A stretch of 30,136 bases of DNA from Betaproteobacteria bacterium (GCA_016720925.1 JADKJR010000029.1:1-30136), one strand, 5' to 3'. Positions 10,720 to 19,418 are shown, counted from the stretch's first letter. The notes: generated from the sequence alone by a model not told the origin. Numbers and translations are program-made.

Positions 10720-11631
10720 ATGCGATTCACCATCTTCCAGGACAGTGTCATCGGCGGCCGCAAGGTCAATCAGGACCGGCTTGCGTATTCGTATTCAAAG
10801 GACGTGCTGCTGATGGTCATTGCCGATGGCATGGGCGGTCACGCACGCGGCGAGATCGCCGCGGAAATTGCCGTCAACACCATGACCGACCGCTTTCAAC
10901 AGGAGGCGCGGACCACGCTGCGGAGACCGAAAGAATTTCTCGAGTCCGCCATTCATTCCGCCCACCGCGCCATCGTCGCCTTTGCCGATCAGCACGACAT
11001 GCTGGAGTGCCCGCGCACCACGGTCGTCGCCTGCATCGTGCAAAATGGCAAGGCCTGCTGGGCCCACTCCGGCGATTCGCGCCTGTATCTGATTCGCGAT
11101 GGCAAGCTCGAGCTAAGCACGACCGATCATTCCCGGGTGCAACAATTGATCGAGTCCGGCGTCATCACACTCGCGCAGGCGGCCGTGCATCCGGATCGCA
11201 ACAAGATCTACAACTGCGTGGGCGGTGTATTGCCGCCACTTGTGACCCACTCCGCGGAATGTACGCTCAAGGTCGGCGACACCATTCTTCTTTCCACCGA
11301 CGGCTTCTGGGCGCAGCTCAGCGCCGACTTCATCGCCGCCAAGCTGGCACGGGAAAGCCTGCTGGACCTCGTACCAAAATTGATGGAAGAAGCTGAACGC
11401 AAAGCCGGCGCCGAGTCCGACAACATTTCGGTTATCGGTCTCACCTGGGAACATCAGGAAGACGAGGAGCCTCCCGCCACCGTCACGGTCACCGAGCCGA
11501 TGCAGGGTTTCACCACCTCGGCCTTGAATACCACGCAGCACCTTTCGTCAGTAAAGGACGAAATCTCCGACGCCGACATACAGAAGGCGATCGACGAGAT
11601 CCAGAACGCGATCAAGAAGGTTTCGAAGTAA
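10720..11631 (+). CDS. PP2C-family Ser/Thr protein phosphatase
   Basis: A metal-dependent phosphatase expected to reverse phosphorylation by the adjacent kinase. Of 303 residues, about the first 245 form the catalytic domain: NQDR (17-20), ADGMGGH (35-41), the GDSRLY block, LSTDGFW and ESDNISVI, which supply the metal-binding aspartates. The C-terminal 55 residues are acidic and Thr/Ser-rich (EDEEPPATVTVTEP) and end in a short amphipathic helix, an unusual tail that may itself be phosphorylated (inference). The ATG has GGGGGA eight bases upstream. The 139 bases separating it from the kinase hold no other convincing gene. The neighbours are the kinase and rph. Confidence 0.94.
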   Translation: MRFTIFQDSVIGGRKVNQDRLAYSYSKDVLLMVIADGMGGHARGEIAAEIAVNTMTDRFQQEARTTLRRPKEFLESAIHSAHRAIVAFADQHDMLECPRTTVVACIVQNGKACWAHSGDSRLYLIRDGKLELSTTDHSRVQQLIESGVITLAQAAVHPDRNKIYNCVGGVLPPLVTHSAECTLKVGDTILLSTDGFWAQLSADFIAAKLARESLLDLVPKLMEEAERKAGAESDNISVIGLTWEHQEDEEPPATVTVTEPMQGFTTSALNTTQHLSSVKDEISDADIQKAIDEIQNAIKKVSK

Positions 11632-11726
11632 TCACGCCAGCGTAAAAGCCTGTTCCTGTCCGGCAGCGCCAGCGAATTGCAGGCGGTGCCAGGCCATTCC
11701 TGTGGCACAACCAGAATCGGAAAATC

Positions 11727-12449
11727 ATGCCCCGCACCAATAATCGCGCCGCCAATCAACTCCGCACCCTCGCTATCACCCGCCACTTCACGAAGCATGC
11801 CGAAGGCTCGGTGCTGATCGCGATGGGCGATACCAAGGTGCTATGTACCGCCAGCATCGAAGAGCGCGTGCCCCCGCATAAAAAAGGTAGCGGCGAAGGT
11901 TGGGTGACGGCTGAATACGGCATGCTGCCGCGCTCCACGCATACCCGCTCGGATCGTGAAGCCGCACGCGGCAAACAAAGCGGCCGCACCCAGGAAATCC
12001 AGCGCCTCATCGGCCGCTCGTTGCGTTGCGTGATCGACCTGAAAAAGCTCGGTGAGCGCCAGATCACCATCGACTGCGACGTGCTGCAAGCTGATGGCGG
12101 GACGCGCTGCGCGTCGATCACTGGTGCTTATGTCGCGTTGCATGACGCGGTGAGTGTGCTGCTGGCGAAGGGCTTGATCAAGGAGAGCCCAATCATCGAC
12201 TCGATCGCGGCCGTATCAGTCGGGATTGGCGCGGACGGGGCGATCCTGGATCTCGACTATATCGAGGACTCTTCCTGCGAGACCGACATGAATGTGGTGA
12301 TGACGGGAGCGGGGAAATTTGTGGAGATTCAGGGAACGGCGGAAGGGGTGCCATTTTCTCGGGAGGACATGGATTTGCTGGTGGCGTTGGCGGGAAAGGG
12401 GGTTGGGGAGTTGATTGGGGAGCAGAGGAGGGCGTTGGGTTTAGGTTAA
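11727..12449 (+). CDS. rph: Ribonuclease PH
   Basis: Phosphorolytic 3'-5' exoribonuclease that trims tRNA and rRNA 3' ends. The 240-residue length is standard. The protein shows the N-terminal RaaNQLR, GSVLIAMGDTKVLCTAS, a long conserved block with GWVTAEYGMLPRSTHTR, the phosphate-site arginines in GRTQEIQRLIGRSLR, DCDVLQADGGTRCASITGA, and the late LDLDYIEDSSCETDMNVV and EIQGTAEG. Nothing is missing. It follows the PP2C gene by 95 bases. The usual partner rdgB is not found downstream; a repeat-rich gap follows instead. Confidence 0.97.
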   Translation: MPRTNNRAANQLRTLAITRHFTKHAEGSVLIAMGDTKVLCTASIEERVPPHKKGSGEGWVTAEYGMLPRSTHTRSDREAARGKQSGRTQEIQRLIGRSLRCVIDLKKLGERQITIDCDVLQADGGTRCASITGAYVALHDAVSVLLAKGLIKESPIIDSIAAVSVGIGADGAILDLDYIEDSSCETDMNVVMTGAGKFVEIQGTAEGVPFSREDMDLLVALAGKGVGELIGEQRRALGLG

Positions 12450-12507
12450 AAGCGGTGTAGAGGTTAGGCTTCCAAGGATCGTTCTACTTCCAATTTTTGC
12501 CCTGAGT

Positions 12508-12747
12508 TTGGTCGCTGCACTTTTTGCGCTCGTAGTGTTGGCCTGGGACAGCCTTGGACTACTATCCGCTCCAGAAATCACCGCGTATTGCAAAGTAGAT
12601 GGTTTTGTTGAGAGGGCCTACGAAACTCTTCCGGCATGCCAAGAATCGCTAAAGTCGGATATCGCTCAGCGTGGGCATGTTTGTGCGTGCAAGCGCACAG
12701 ACGGAATATTCTGGCCCGTCAGCAAGATCATTCAATGGGTCATGTGA
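12508..12747 (+). CDS. Small hydrophobic-start hypothetical protein, doubtful
   Basis: A 79-codon frame from TTG at 12508. The frame is open back to 12445 without any ATG or GTG and encodes a hydrophobic stretch (LVAALFALVVLAW), so a longer secreted or membrane-anchored form would need an unusual start. The rest has four cysteines (ITAYCKVDG, PACQES, VCACKR), which would suit a periplasmic protein with disulfides. No family recognised. It lies just after rph and before a repeat-rich gap, so it may be a remnant. No clear Shine-Dalgarno. Confidence 0.3.
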   Translation: MVAALFALVVLAWDSLGLLSAPEITAYCKVDGFVERAYETLPACQESLKSDIAQRGHVCACKRTDGIFWPVSKIIQWVM

Positions 12748-12782
12748 CACACCAAGGTAGACGAGTTTAGATTTTCTCGGCG

Positions 12783-12880
12783 GCTGTCATACCAGGCGAC
12801 CCCTTACTTCCCGTCGTAGCATAGAGAAGGGCGGTGGTCTTTTACGAAACTTGGATTCCCGTCTGCACGGGAATGACGGC
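12783..12880. mobile_element. MITE-like element with a dRS3-type palindrome
   Basis: Near-perfect 8-base terminal inverted repeats bound about 98 bases: GCTGTCAT (12783-12790) and ATGACGGC (12873-12880), one mismatch. Inside the right end, ATTCCC (12855-12860) and GGGAAT (12869-12874) are separated by exactly 8 bases, the dRS3 layout known from Neisseria and seen in many proteobacterial small repeats. The left end looks like a decayed inverted partner. It has no coding capacity and lies in the gap after rph. Confidence 0.55.
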
Positions 12881-12899
12881 ACAATGGATACGCCAAACT

Positions 12900-12955
12900 C
12901 CAGCACTGGCGGGCCCTCCAGACAGAAATGCCGCCAAACACCTGACCAGTGCTTG
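12900..12955. repeat. Local hairpin repeat, copy E (diverged)
   Basis: Arms AGCACTGG (12902-12909) and CCAGTGCT (12946-12953) pair perfectly. The centre GACAGAAATGCC resembles GACATAAATGGC of copy D. It lies 18 bases beyond the stop codon of the FAD oxidoreductase gene, at the end of the ArsS-type cluster. Confidence 0.6.
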
Positions 12956-12972
12956 TGTTCCATGTCAACGCA

Positions 12973-14082
12973 TCAGGAATTCGACAACGAATACTTCCCC
13001 ATAAACCCACGATCAATCCGATCCTTCCACCGCCATACCCACTTCCCTTCCCACGCGAAACTCCCCCACGATCCAATCGCATATCGATCCCCGGTACTGA
13101 TCAGATAGAGTGAGCGTTCCTGCGGCACATATTTCTTCAGCCTCTCACCCATCAAACACCGCCGCAAATTTTCCGCGAGCGGTGGCCCCGCCCGCACCGC
13201 ATAAACACCCGACTTCGGCCGGGCGTGATTCAGCATCGTCGCGCAATCGCCGGCGGCGAAGACGCCGGGATGGGAAAGGGACTGCAGGTGCTCATCGACG
13301 AGAATGAATCCGGCCTCATCGGTCCGGAGGCCGGAGGCACGCGGCCACTCGGCTGCCGAGGCGCCTGTGGAGACAATGATGTGATTGGCCTCGATGCTTT
13401 CTCCCGTTTGCAAGTGCACACGTTCCGACTCGATGTGGTCAGCGATCTTGCCGTTGAGCACGCAAAAGCCGCGGCTGACAAGCATGCGCGAAAGGCGCAC
13501 GCCGACACTGCCGGGCAGGGTATTGGCCGCGGAGATGAGCGTGAAAGTCACATTGAATGCGCGAAACGCCTGCTGCATCGACAATGCCAGTTCGATACCC
13601 GCCGCACCGGCGCCGACAAAAGTGATTGCAGTTGGTTTTCCTTCGTAATGGCGTGCCATCACGTCGTGCTCGATCAAGGCAAAAGCGTCGATGAACGATT
13701 CGATCGGTCGTACCGGTACTGCGTACTTGCCTGCGCCGGGAATGACCGCCGTGTTGGCCATCGGCCCGGTATCGATCGACAACACATCGAAGGGAACTTC
13801 CGCACCATTGATGCAATGCACCACGCGCCGCTGCAAGTCGATATGCGTGCCTGCGGTGTTGAGAAAATTCGCTTGCGCGGCGCGGCACAGCGGCGCCAGG
13901 GGAATCACGCACTGGTCGATCGTATAGTGTCCTGCCACCCACCCGGGCAGCATGCCTGAATACACTTGGCGTGCGTACGGTGAAATCAGCGTCAGTTCGA
14001 CGTCCGTAAAGTGCGCGTCACCGAGCGCTTTCAGAACATGCACGTGGGCGTGGCCGCCGCCGAGCAATACGAGTTTTTTCAT
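12973..14082 (-). CDS. FAD-dependent pyridine nucleotide-disulfide oxidoreductase family protein (NDH-2-like)
   Basis: A flavoprotein of 369 residues from MKKLVLLGGGHAHVHVL. The dinucleotide-binding GGGHAH is at residues 8-13, a second nucleotide-binding motif is ITFVGAGAAGIELAL, and the FAD-binding C-terminal motif is GVFAAGDCA. The ending WKDRIDRGFMGKY matches the subgroup often fused to or beside selenide water dikinase (SelD); no selD is in this window. The family resembles type II NADH dehydrogenases, and the substrate is unknown. There is no redox-active CxxxxC. I dropped 40 upstream codons that look non-coding. It follows the DUF3047 gene by 40 bases and is the last gene of the cluster. 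Confidence 0.85.
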   Translation of the reverse strand: MKKLVLLGGGHAHVHVLKALGDAHFTDVELTLISPYARQVYSGMLPGWVAGHYTIDQCVIPLAPLCRAAQANFLNTAGTHIDLQRRVVHCINGAEVPFDVLSIDTGPMANTAVIPGAGKYAVPVRPIESFIDAFALIEHDVMARHYEGKPTAITFVGAGAAGIELALSMQQAFRAFNVTFTLISAANTLPGSVGVRLSRMLVSRGFCVLNGKIADHIESERVHLQTGESIEANHIIVSTGASAAEWPRASGLRTDEAGFILVDEHLQSLSHPGVFAAGDCATMLNHARPKSGVYAVRAGPPLAENLRRCLMGERLKKYVPQERSLYLISTGDRYAIGSWGSFAWEGKWVWRWKDRIDRGFMGKYSLSNS

Positions 14083-14122
14083 TTGCGATTGATCCGGCAA
14101 AGACAATGGATGGGCGAGCGAA

Positions 14123-14860
14123 TCATCGCGTCTTGCCGACAAAGCTGACGTCACCGAACCAGGTCGTGACATGGTCGTCGGTGTTATCGGAGTCGTTGCC
14201 AATCGCCACCCCCGTCACCGCTGGGGGCTCGAACCCAAAGGCTTCACGAAAATCAGCCGCCACATCGCGCGATTCGGCCATCCATTGGCCTACGCGCGCC
14301 GGTCCGCTTTGCAGGACGATTTTGCGCACGCGATTGGTATACGGGCTCCATGCCGTGTGGCCGATCCGGTGCTGGTTGTCCCACACGTAACACAAGGCCG
14401 CGGTGGGCACATCTGCGCCAGCCACCATGCGTGCGATCCTGATTTTGCTCCGATCCATGAATGGCAGCGATTCCAATGGCACATCGAAAAATACGTATAC
14501 CCGCGCCGCGAAGTCATCCCCCAGCTTGTGGTCCATGTCCGCTTTCTCGAGCATGCGGTCGATCTTCCAGCGCCATTGCAACGTCGTGTCATTGCTTGAA
14601 GCCCCACCCGGCACCCCTGACAAGGTAAGGGGAATACCCACGCTGCCGGCACTGTTGTCGGAATCGACGCGCAGCACGGTCTTGCCCTCGTCCGCCACCA
14701 GCGAAAATTTGTTGTGGGCAATTTTCGGCAAGGTAATGATGCGCAATTCCTTCGGCAGCGCCTGTCCCGGCTTCAGTGACGAAAATAGCGGCGGCGCATC
14801 GGCGCCCAACGCGAACATCGGAAGCAGGCACAGCCACAACAGGTGCAAGCGGATCTTCAT
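14123..14860 (-). CDS. DUF3047 family exported protein
   Basis: A 245-residue protein with a signal peptide (MKIRLHLLWLCLLPMFALGADA, probable cleavage near residues 19-22), so periplasmic. The body matches my recollection of DUF3047: LQWRWKID, KLGDDFAARVYVFFD, ALCYVWDNQHRIGHTAWSPYTNRVRKIVLQSG, then DFREAFGFEPPAVTGVAIGNDSDNT and a final WFGDVSF. No catalytic function is known to me. Its ATG overlaps the DUF2064 stop as ATGA (14857-14860), so it is translationally coupled to the sugar-transferase genes and may bind or process their product (inference). Confidence 0.85.
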   Translation of the reverse strand: MKIRLHLLWLCLLPMFALGADAPPLFSSLKPGQALPKELRIITLPKIAHNKFSLVADEGKTVLRVDSDNSAGSVGIPLTLSGVPGGASSNDTTLQWRWKIDRMLEKADMDHKLGDDFAARVYVFFDVPLESLPFMDRSKIRIARMVAGADVPTAALCYVWDNQHRIGHTAWSPYTNRVRKIVLQSGPARVGQWMAESRDVAADFREAFGFEPPAVTGVAIGNDSDNTDDHVTTWFGDVSFVGKTR

Positions 14861-15492
14861 GTCGGCCAGAAGAATTCCAGTGCCGGCTTCAGGGTCCGGA
14901 GGCGCGGCAAATCATCCGGGCGATCCACATCCCAGAGCGTCTCCATCTCGTGCCACGAGAGCCCGCAGGCCTGCAGCTGCCGGCGCTGCTGTTCCAGTAC
15001 GTTGAGCGTGCCCCAATCGACTCCATCGAACATGGCGCCCGCAACGCGACGCGCGCCGATGAGCACGTAGCCCCCATCCTCCGCCGGCGTGAGCACCACA
15101 TCATGGTCAGCCAGCGCCCGTGCGGCCGCGGCAACGTGCCTGCCGGTCAACGCCGGACAATCGGCGCCGATGATGATCGCCGCATCGTGCGATTGCAGCG
15201 CCCGCGTGAGCGTTCCCAGCATGCGTTCGCCCAGATTCCCCTGGCCCTGCGCAGCCAGCGTCACTCCAAAATCTTCCGCGCAGGTCTGAAAAAAACTGTG
15301 TGTCGTATCCGGCGCACAACACAATTCACCGTGGACGAGGCCGCTATCCTGCGCAATCGTCAACGCACGTTCGACCAGCGCGGCGTGCAGCAGTGCCGCG
15401 GCTTCAACATCAAGCGCAGGCGACAGACGGGTCTTTACCTCGCCCGGAACCGGTGCCTTGGCATAAACAATGATGCAGCACTTATTTTCCAT
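14857..15492 (-). CDS. DUF2064 / TIGR04282-type glycosyltransferase-like protein
   Basis: A GT-A-like nucleotidyl/glycosyltransferase of 211 residues from MENKCCIIVYAKAPVPG. Seen: KAPVPGEVKTRLSPAL, a sugar-nucleotide-binding type start, IIIGADCPALT with the DxP motif, and LTPAEDGGYVLIGAR. This signature defines the family named after its presence beside arsS ('arsenosugar biosynthesis'); the activity has not been shown as far as I know. The ATG lies 11 bases inside the end of the upstream TIGR04283-type gene, and its own stop overlaps DUF3047, so three genes are tightly coupled. The longer frame upstream (to 15525) starts with a low-complexity Pro stretch and is unlikely. Confidence 0.88.
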   Translation of the reverse strand: MENKCCIIVYAKAPVPGEVKTRLSPALDVEAAALLHAALVERALTIAQDSGLVHGELCCAPDTTHSFFQTCAEDFGVTLAAQGQGNLGERMLGTLTRALQSHDAAIIIGADCPALTGRHVAAAARALADHDVVLTPAEDGGYVLIGARRVAGAMFDGVDWGTLNVLEQQRRQLQACGLSWHEMETLWDVDRPDDLPRLRTLKPALEFFWPT

Positions 15493-16162
15493 GGTAGGCG
15501 CGGTGAATTTCGGCGGGGGAGGCACCCATCCAGTATCGCAGACGCAGCCACCACATCAGCAGAATCGTTCGCCCGACGCCCTGCTTTTCCCAGCGCCGGC
15601 CGGAGGTGACTACTTTTTCGCGCAGGCACGCCGGTGAATCAATTTTCTTCAGGCGTTTGCAGATTTCAATATCCTCCATCAACGGTTGGTCGGGGAAACC
15701 GCCAATTCGTTCAAAAGCGGCGCGCGTCATGAAAATGCCCTGGTCACCGGTGGCAATGCCGGTGAGACGCGAGCGCAGATTCATGAACCAGGCGATGACC
15801 GGCAGCAGGGGATGCGACCCGGCAATCGCGACATCGAAGCGGCCCCAGGTCGGTTTCCGCACATCGAGCGCCTCGAGAATCCGCCGATCCGCCGCCTCAG
15901 GCAGCCTTGAATCCGCATGCAGAAACAATAGCGCGTCGCCCGATGCCACTGCGGCGCCGGCGTTCATTTGGCGAGCGCGGCCTTTTGCGCTGTCGACAAT
16001 GCAATCGACGAACGGTGCGGCAATTTGCCTCGTCGCATCGACGCTGCCACCGTCAGCCAGAATGACTTCGGCGCCACGTGAACGCATGACTTGCAAGGGC
16101 GCAAGCGTCGCAAGAATACTGGCGGCCTCATTGAGGGCGGGGATGACGACGGAAAGCTGCAT
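15482..16162 (-). CDS. TIGR04283-type family 2 glycosyltransferase
   Basis: A 226-residue GT2 protein from MQLSVVIPALNEA. The order of motifs is VVIPALNEAASI, LADGGSVDAT, the family-specific KGRARQMNAGA, ALLFLHADSRLP (DxD-like metal site), GDQGIFM, and LMEDIEICKRLKK (ED acceptor motif). A hydrophobic helix near the C-terminus (TILLMWWLRLRYW) suggests membrane contact. The family was defined by co-occurrence with ArsS, and the donor and acceptor are not certain. I start at 16162 because the additional upstream codons overlap a hairpin repeat. It overlaps the next gene by 11 bases. Confidence 0.9.
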   Translation of the reverse strand: MQLSVVIPALNEAASILATLAPLQVMRSRGAEVILADGGSVDATRQIAAPFVDCIVDSAKGRARQMNAGAAVASGDALLFLHADSRLPEAADRRILEALDVRKPTWGRFDVAIAGSHPLLPVIAWFMNLRSRLTGIATGDQGIFMTRAAFERIGGFPDQPLMEDIEICKRLKKIDSPACLREKVVTSGRRWEKQGVGRTILLMWWLRLRYWMGASPAEIHRAYHGK

Positions 16163-16208
16163 GACATCATTGTATCGAGGCGCCCGGCATGGGTGATGTG
16201 CATAAAAC

Positions 16209-16266
16209 CCTAGCACGGGCGGGCTCTACGGGGCATAAAGGCCCTGCAAGGCGCGCCCGTGCTGGG
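16209..16266. repeat. Local hairpin repeat, copy B
   Basis: Perfect 10-base arms AGCACGGGCG (16212-16221) and CGCCCGTGCT (16254-16263) around a centre with GGCATAAAGGCC. It lies 28 bases beyond the DUF547 stop codon in the direction of transcription, and before the glycosyltransferase start. Confidence 0.75.
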
Positions 16267-16294
16267 GTTTCGCAAATCTATACTGCTTGCCTGC

Positions 16295-17113
16295 CTAATT
16301 CGCCCCGTTCAAATTCCAGTCGTAGTCCAGAGTCGAAATCGGCACTTTGCCGTCGGCAATCTTCTGCTGATCCGCCGGCGAATCGGCCAGTTGTTTGGCA
16401 TAGCGGGCAAAGTAATCTTCGCGCGATTTGATCGCCGGCGTTTTGCCGTCGAAGCCGGTGTAGCCGCTCGCCCAGTCTTCCTTGAACCAATCAAAGATCT
16501 TCGATACGTCGAGCTTGCCATTCGCGTATCGATTGCGCGAACGATCCGACAGGAAACGCACCGCCTGCTCTTCCAGTTGCTTGTCGAGGCGGTCTGCCAC
16601 GAAGGCCTCTTCGCGGAGCGGCGGGCAACCGATCGACGCACAATTCACCGCATAGTGCACGCGTACTTCGTTGTAGGCACCGGGCTTGCGCAGGATCTCG
16701 TGCTCAATTTTGTCGAGAAACGCATCCTGCCCCAGCAGCTTGAAAAATTTTCGTTTCCAGCGATTGTCGAATACGCCGCCAATGTCCTTGATCGACTTCA
16801 CCGGATAGTTCTGCAGGATCAATTCCAGCGTGAAGCCGTTATAAGCGTTGATGAGCAAGGCCATCTGTTGCGGCTTGGTCCAGATATTGAATTCGGCTTC
16901 GGTGACTTTCGACAGCGAATCGAGATAGGTCTTTAGCTGTGGCTGGTCTTTCTTCAGTTCGGCGTATCTCACTTTTGACACCTTGCCGCCGTCGATCACC
17001 ACCACGTGCTTTTTCAGCAACAAATTGAATGCAGCGTGCGAGTGATCAAAGGATTGAGCGGAGGAGATTGAGGCGAAAAGCATTGCCGCTAACGCAAGTG
17101 CGAGATTCTTCAT
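16295..17113 (-). CDS. DUF547 family exported protein
   Basis: A 272-residue protein with an N-terminal signal peptide (MKNLALALAAMLFASISSAQS, cleavage near 19-20). The DUF547 body is clear: KPQQMALLINAYNGFTLELIL, the segment SIKDIGGVFDNRWKRKFF, LDKIEHEILR, then VHYAVNCASIGCPPL with two cysteines, and FDWFKEDW near the end. The Asn-Ala-Tyr-Asn and the conserved His and Cys suggest a papain-like or transglutaminase-like fold, but I do not know of a proven activity. Shine-Dalgarno GGAGAC precedes the ATG. Genes of this family are regular members of ArsS neighbourhoods. It follows the flavoprotein fusion by 30 bases. Confidence 0.88.
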   Translation of the reverse strand: MKNLALALAAMLFASISSAQSFDHSHAAFNLLLKKHVVVIDGGKVSKVRYAELKKDQPQLKTYLDSLSKVTEAEFNIWTKPQQMALLINAYNGFTLELILQNYPVKSIKDIGGVFDNRWKRKFFKLLGQDAFLDKIEHEILRKPGAYNEVRVHYAVNCASIGCPPLREEAFVADRLDKQLEEQAVRFLSDRSRNRYANGKLDVSKIFDWFKEDWASGYTGFDGKTPAIKSREDYFARYAKQLADSPADQQKIADGKVPISTLDYDWNLNGAN

Positions 17114-17143
17114 AATGAGTCTGTCTCCAGATCTGTTGCGTCA

Positions 17144-19381
17144 CTAAGGATGCAGCGCTTCCTTCGGATACGCCGGCGTATTGTCCGGCGAAACAACGAG
17201 CGAGATGGCCTTGCCGAGCACGCTGCCAAAGCTGCCCTCGCCTCGCGTCCAGTCATTGAGCGCCTTCGCTACGGCGAGCTTGCCCACGGTTGCCGTCGAG
17301 CGCTTGTACACGCCTGCTGCGTACTTGTTGGCCTCACCCATCGTCGGATAGGTGTGAATCGTGCCAAGAATGCCTTCCAGCCCAAAGCCGTGCTTCATCG
17401 CCGCCACGAATTCCACCAGCAGGTCACCCGCGTGCTCACCGACGATGGTGGCCCCAAGAATCTTGTCGGAGCCTTTCGGCGTGATGACCTTCACGAAGCC
17501 GTGCGCTTCGCCGTCGGCAATGGCGCGGTCAAGATCGTCAATGCCGTAGACGTGCACGTCGTGCGCGATGTTTCTTTCCTTCGCTTCCTGTTCATTGATG
17601 CCGACGCGCGCGACTTCCGGATCGGTAAACGTGGCCCAAGGCACCACCGAGTAATCGACCTTGAATTTCTTGAACTTGCCGAACAGGGCGTTGACCGAGG
17701 CGAACCACGCCATGTGCGCGGCAGTATGGGTGAACTGGTATGGACCCGCCACGTCGCCGCAAGCGAAGATGTTGGGGTAAATCGTCTCCAGGTAGTCGTT
17801 CACCTCGACGACCTTTTGCGCGGGAATGCCCAACTCTTCCAGCCCGTAGCCTTTGGTGTTGGCGATGCGGCCAACCGCGCAGAGAATCTCGTCGAAGGCG
17901 ATGCGTTTGTCGGCACCCTCATGTTCAACGACCAGGAATTTCTCGCCGTTTTCGACCACGACCTGCTTGGCTTTGTGGTTCACGAGCACGCTCACACCTT
18001 CGGCCTCGAACTTGGCTTTGACCATTGCCGAGACTTCAACGTCCTCGCGGATCATGATGCGCGGCGCCATTTCAATTTGCGTGACTTGCGAGCCGAAGCG
18101 GGCGAAACACTGCGTGAGTTCCGAACCGATCGGCCCACCGCCCAGCACGACCAGGCGCTTCGGCAATTTGCGGATATTCCAGATGTTGTCTGAGGTCAGC
18201 GGATTGGCCTCGGCCAGCCCGGGAATCGGCGGCAGAAAGGGGCGCGCACCGGCGGCGATGACAATGTTCTTCGTCGTGAGCTTTTGCGTGCCGCCGTCTT
18301 CGCGACTGATTTCCACTTCCCACGGCGAGAGGATTTTGGCCGTGCCTTTCACGCAATCCACGCCGAGGCTGGAATAACGGGCGACGGAATCGTGCGGCTC
18401 AATGTCGGCAATGATCTTTTGCACCCGCTCCATCACGTCGGCGAAATCCCACTGCGCGCTCGCTGACGCGATGCCGAACTCCTTGGCACGCGAAATATGA
18501 TTGAGAAGTTTCGCGGAGCGGATCAGCGCCTTTGACGGGACGCAGCCGGTATTCAGGCAATCGCCGCCCATCTGGTGTCTCTCAACCAGCGTCACCTTGG
18601 CCTTGACCGCCGCCGCGATGTAGCTGGTGACGAGGCCCGCCGAGCCGCCGCCGATCACGACCACATTGCGATCGAAATGTGTTGGCTTCGGCCACTTCGC
18701 GTAGATCTTGCGCGCCTTGATGCCGTCGATGATTTTCTTGGCGATGAGCGGAAAAATGCCCAGCAGCACAAATGCGCCAATCAGGCCTGGTGAAAGAATA
18801 CCTTTCAGCGACGTGATCTTGGCGAGTTCGGTGCCGGCATTCACGTAAACAATGGTGCCGAGCAACATTCCAATCTGCGAGACCCAGTAAAAGGTCCAGG
18901 TCTTCATGGTGGTGAGGCCCATGACGAGATTGATCAGGAAGAACGGGAATGCGGGCACCAGCCGCAGCGTAAACAAATAGAAACCGCCCTCCCTCGCCAC
19001 GCCATCGTTGATTGGCTTCATTTTGTCGGCGAACTTGCGCTGCACGGAGTCGCGCAGTACAAAACGCGACACCAGAAACGCGAGCGTGGCGCCGATGCTG
19101 GAGGCGAACGACACAATGATGGTGCCGGCGAGCAGGCCGAATATTGCGCCCGCGGCGAGTGTCAGCACCGTGGCGCCGGGCAGCGAGACGGCAATCGCCG
19201 TGATGTAGATGGCGAGAAAGGCGGCAATGGTCTCAAACCGATGCGTCTGGTAATACGCATCGATCGCCGCCTGCTGGCTCTTGAAATAGTCAAGGCTGAA
19301 ATATCTGCCAAGATCGAAAACGAAAAACGCCGCGATCAGCGCGACGACGATCAGGACGACAATTATTTTGCTTTTCTTCAT
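17144..19381 (-). CDS. TVP38/DedA-like membrane domain fused to a mercuric-reductase-like flavoprotein
   Basis: A 745-residue fusion. Residues 1-225 form a TVP38/TMEM64 (SNARE-associated, DedA-like) membrane domain with hydrophobic segments near 5-22, 52-105, 133-160 and 195-215 and the motif LRLVPAFPFFLINLVMG. From about 238 a pyridine nucleotide-disulfide oxidoreductase follows: VVIGGGSAGL (241-250), the redox-active GGDCLNTGCVPSKAL (C275 and C280), ERVEVSAMVK-type NAD region GGGPIGSEL, ACGDVAGP, and the catalytic His-Glu of HTYPTMGE. The MerA-type C-terminal Cys pair is absent, so Hg reduction is unlikely. It may carry out a membrane-linked thiol or disulfide redox step. GGGAG-type Shine-Dalgarno before ATG. 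It sits between the patatin and DUF547 genes. Confidence 0.92.
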   Translation of the reverse strand: MKKSKIIVVLIVVALIAAFFVFDLGRYFSLDYFKSQQAAIDAYYQTHRFETIAAFLAIYITAIAVSLPGATVLTLAAGAIFGLLAGTIIVSFASSIGATLAFLVSRFVLRDSVQRKFADKMKPINDGVAREGGFYLFTLRLVPAFPFFLINLVMGLTTMKTWTFYWVSQIGMLLGTIVYVNAGTELAKITSLKGILSPGLIGAFVLLGIFPLIAKKIIDGIKARKIYAKWPKPTHFDRNVVVIGGGSAGLVTSYIAAAVKAKVTLVERHQMGGDCLNTGCVPSKALIRSAKLLNHISRAKEFGIASASAQWDFADVMERVQKIIADIEPHDSVARYSSLGVDCVKGTAKILSPWEVEISREDGGTQKLTTKNIVIAAGARPFLPPIPGLAEANPLTSDNIWNIRKLPKRLVVLGGGPIGSELTQCFARFGSQVTQIEMAPRIMIREDVEVSAMVKAKFEAEGVSVLVNHKAKQVVVENGEKFLVVEHEGADKRIAFDEILCAVGRIANTKGYGLEELGIPAQKVVEVNDYLETIYPNIFACGDVAGPYQFTHTAAHMAWFASVNALFGKFKKFKVDYSVVPWATFTDPEVARVGINEQEAKERNIAHDVHVYGIDDLDRAIADGEAHGFVKVITPKGSDKILGATIVGEHAGDLLVEFVAAMKHGFGLEGILGTIHTYPTMGEANKYAAGVYKRSTATVGKLAVAKALNDWTRGEGSFGSVLGKAISLVVSPDNTPAYPKEALHP

Positions 19382-19418
19382 GTTGCTCCCTGGGGATTAA
19401 CCAATACGCGTCCCGGCA

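Noticed and set aside
12750..12972. CRISPR array in the repeat-rich gap
   Set aside because: The repeats are single inverted elements with no regular direct-repeat and spacer pattern and no cas genes.
16209..16266. Hairpin repeats as integron attC sites
   Set aside because: They have imperfect palindromes and lie after genes, but the end motifs GTTRRRY/RYYYAAC are absent, genes are in both orientations and are housekeeping or pathway genes, not cassettes.
17144..19381. Mercuric reductase (MerA) call
   Set aside because: The redox CxxxxC is present but the C-terminal vicinal cysteines and the N-terminal heavy-metal domain are missing, and no mer genes are near.
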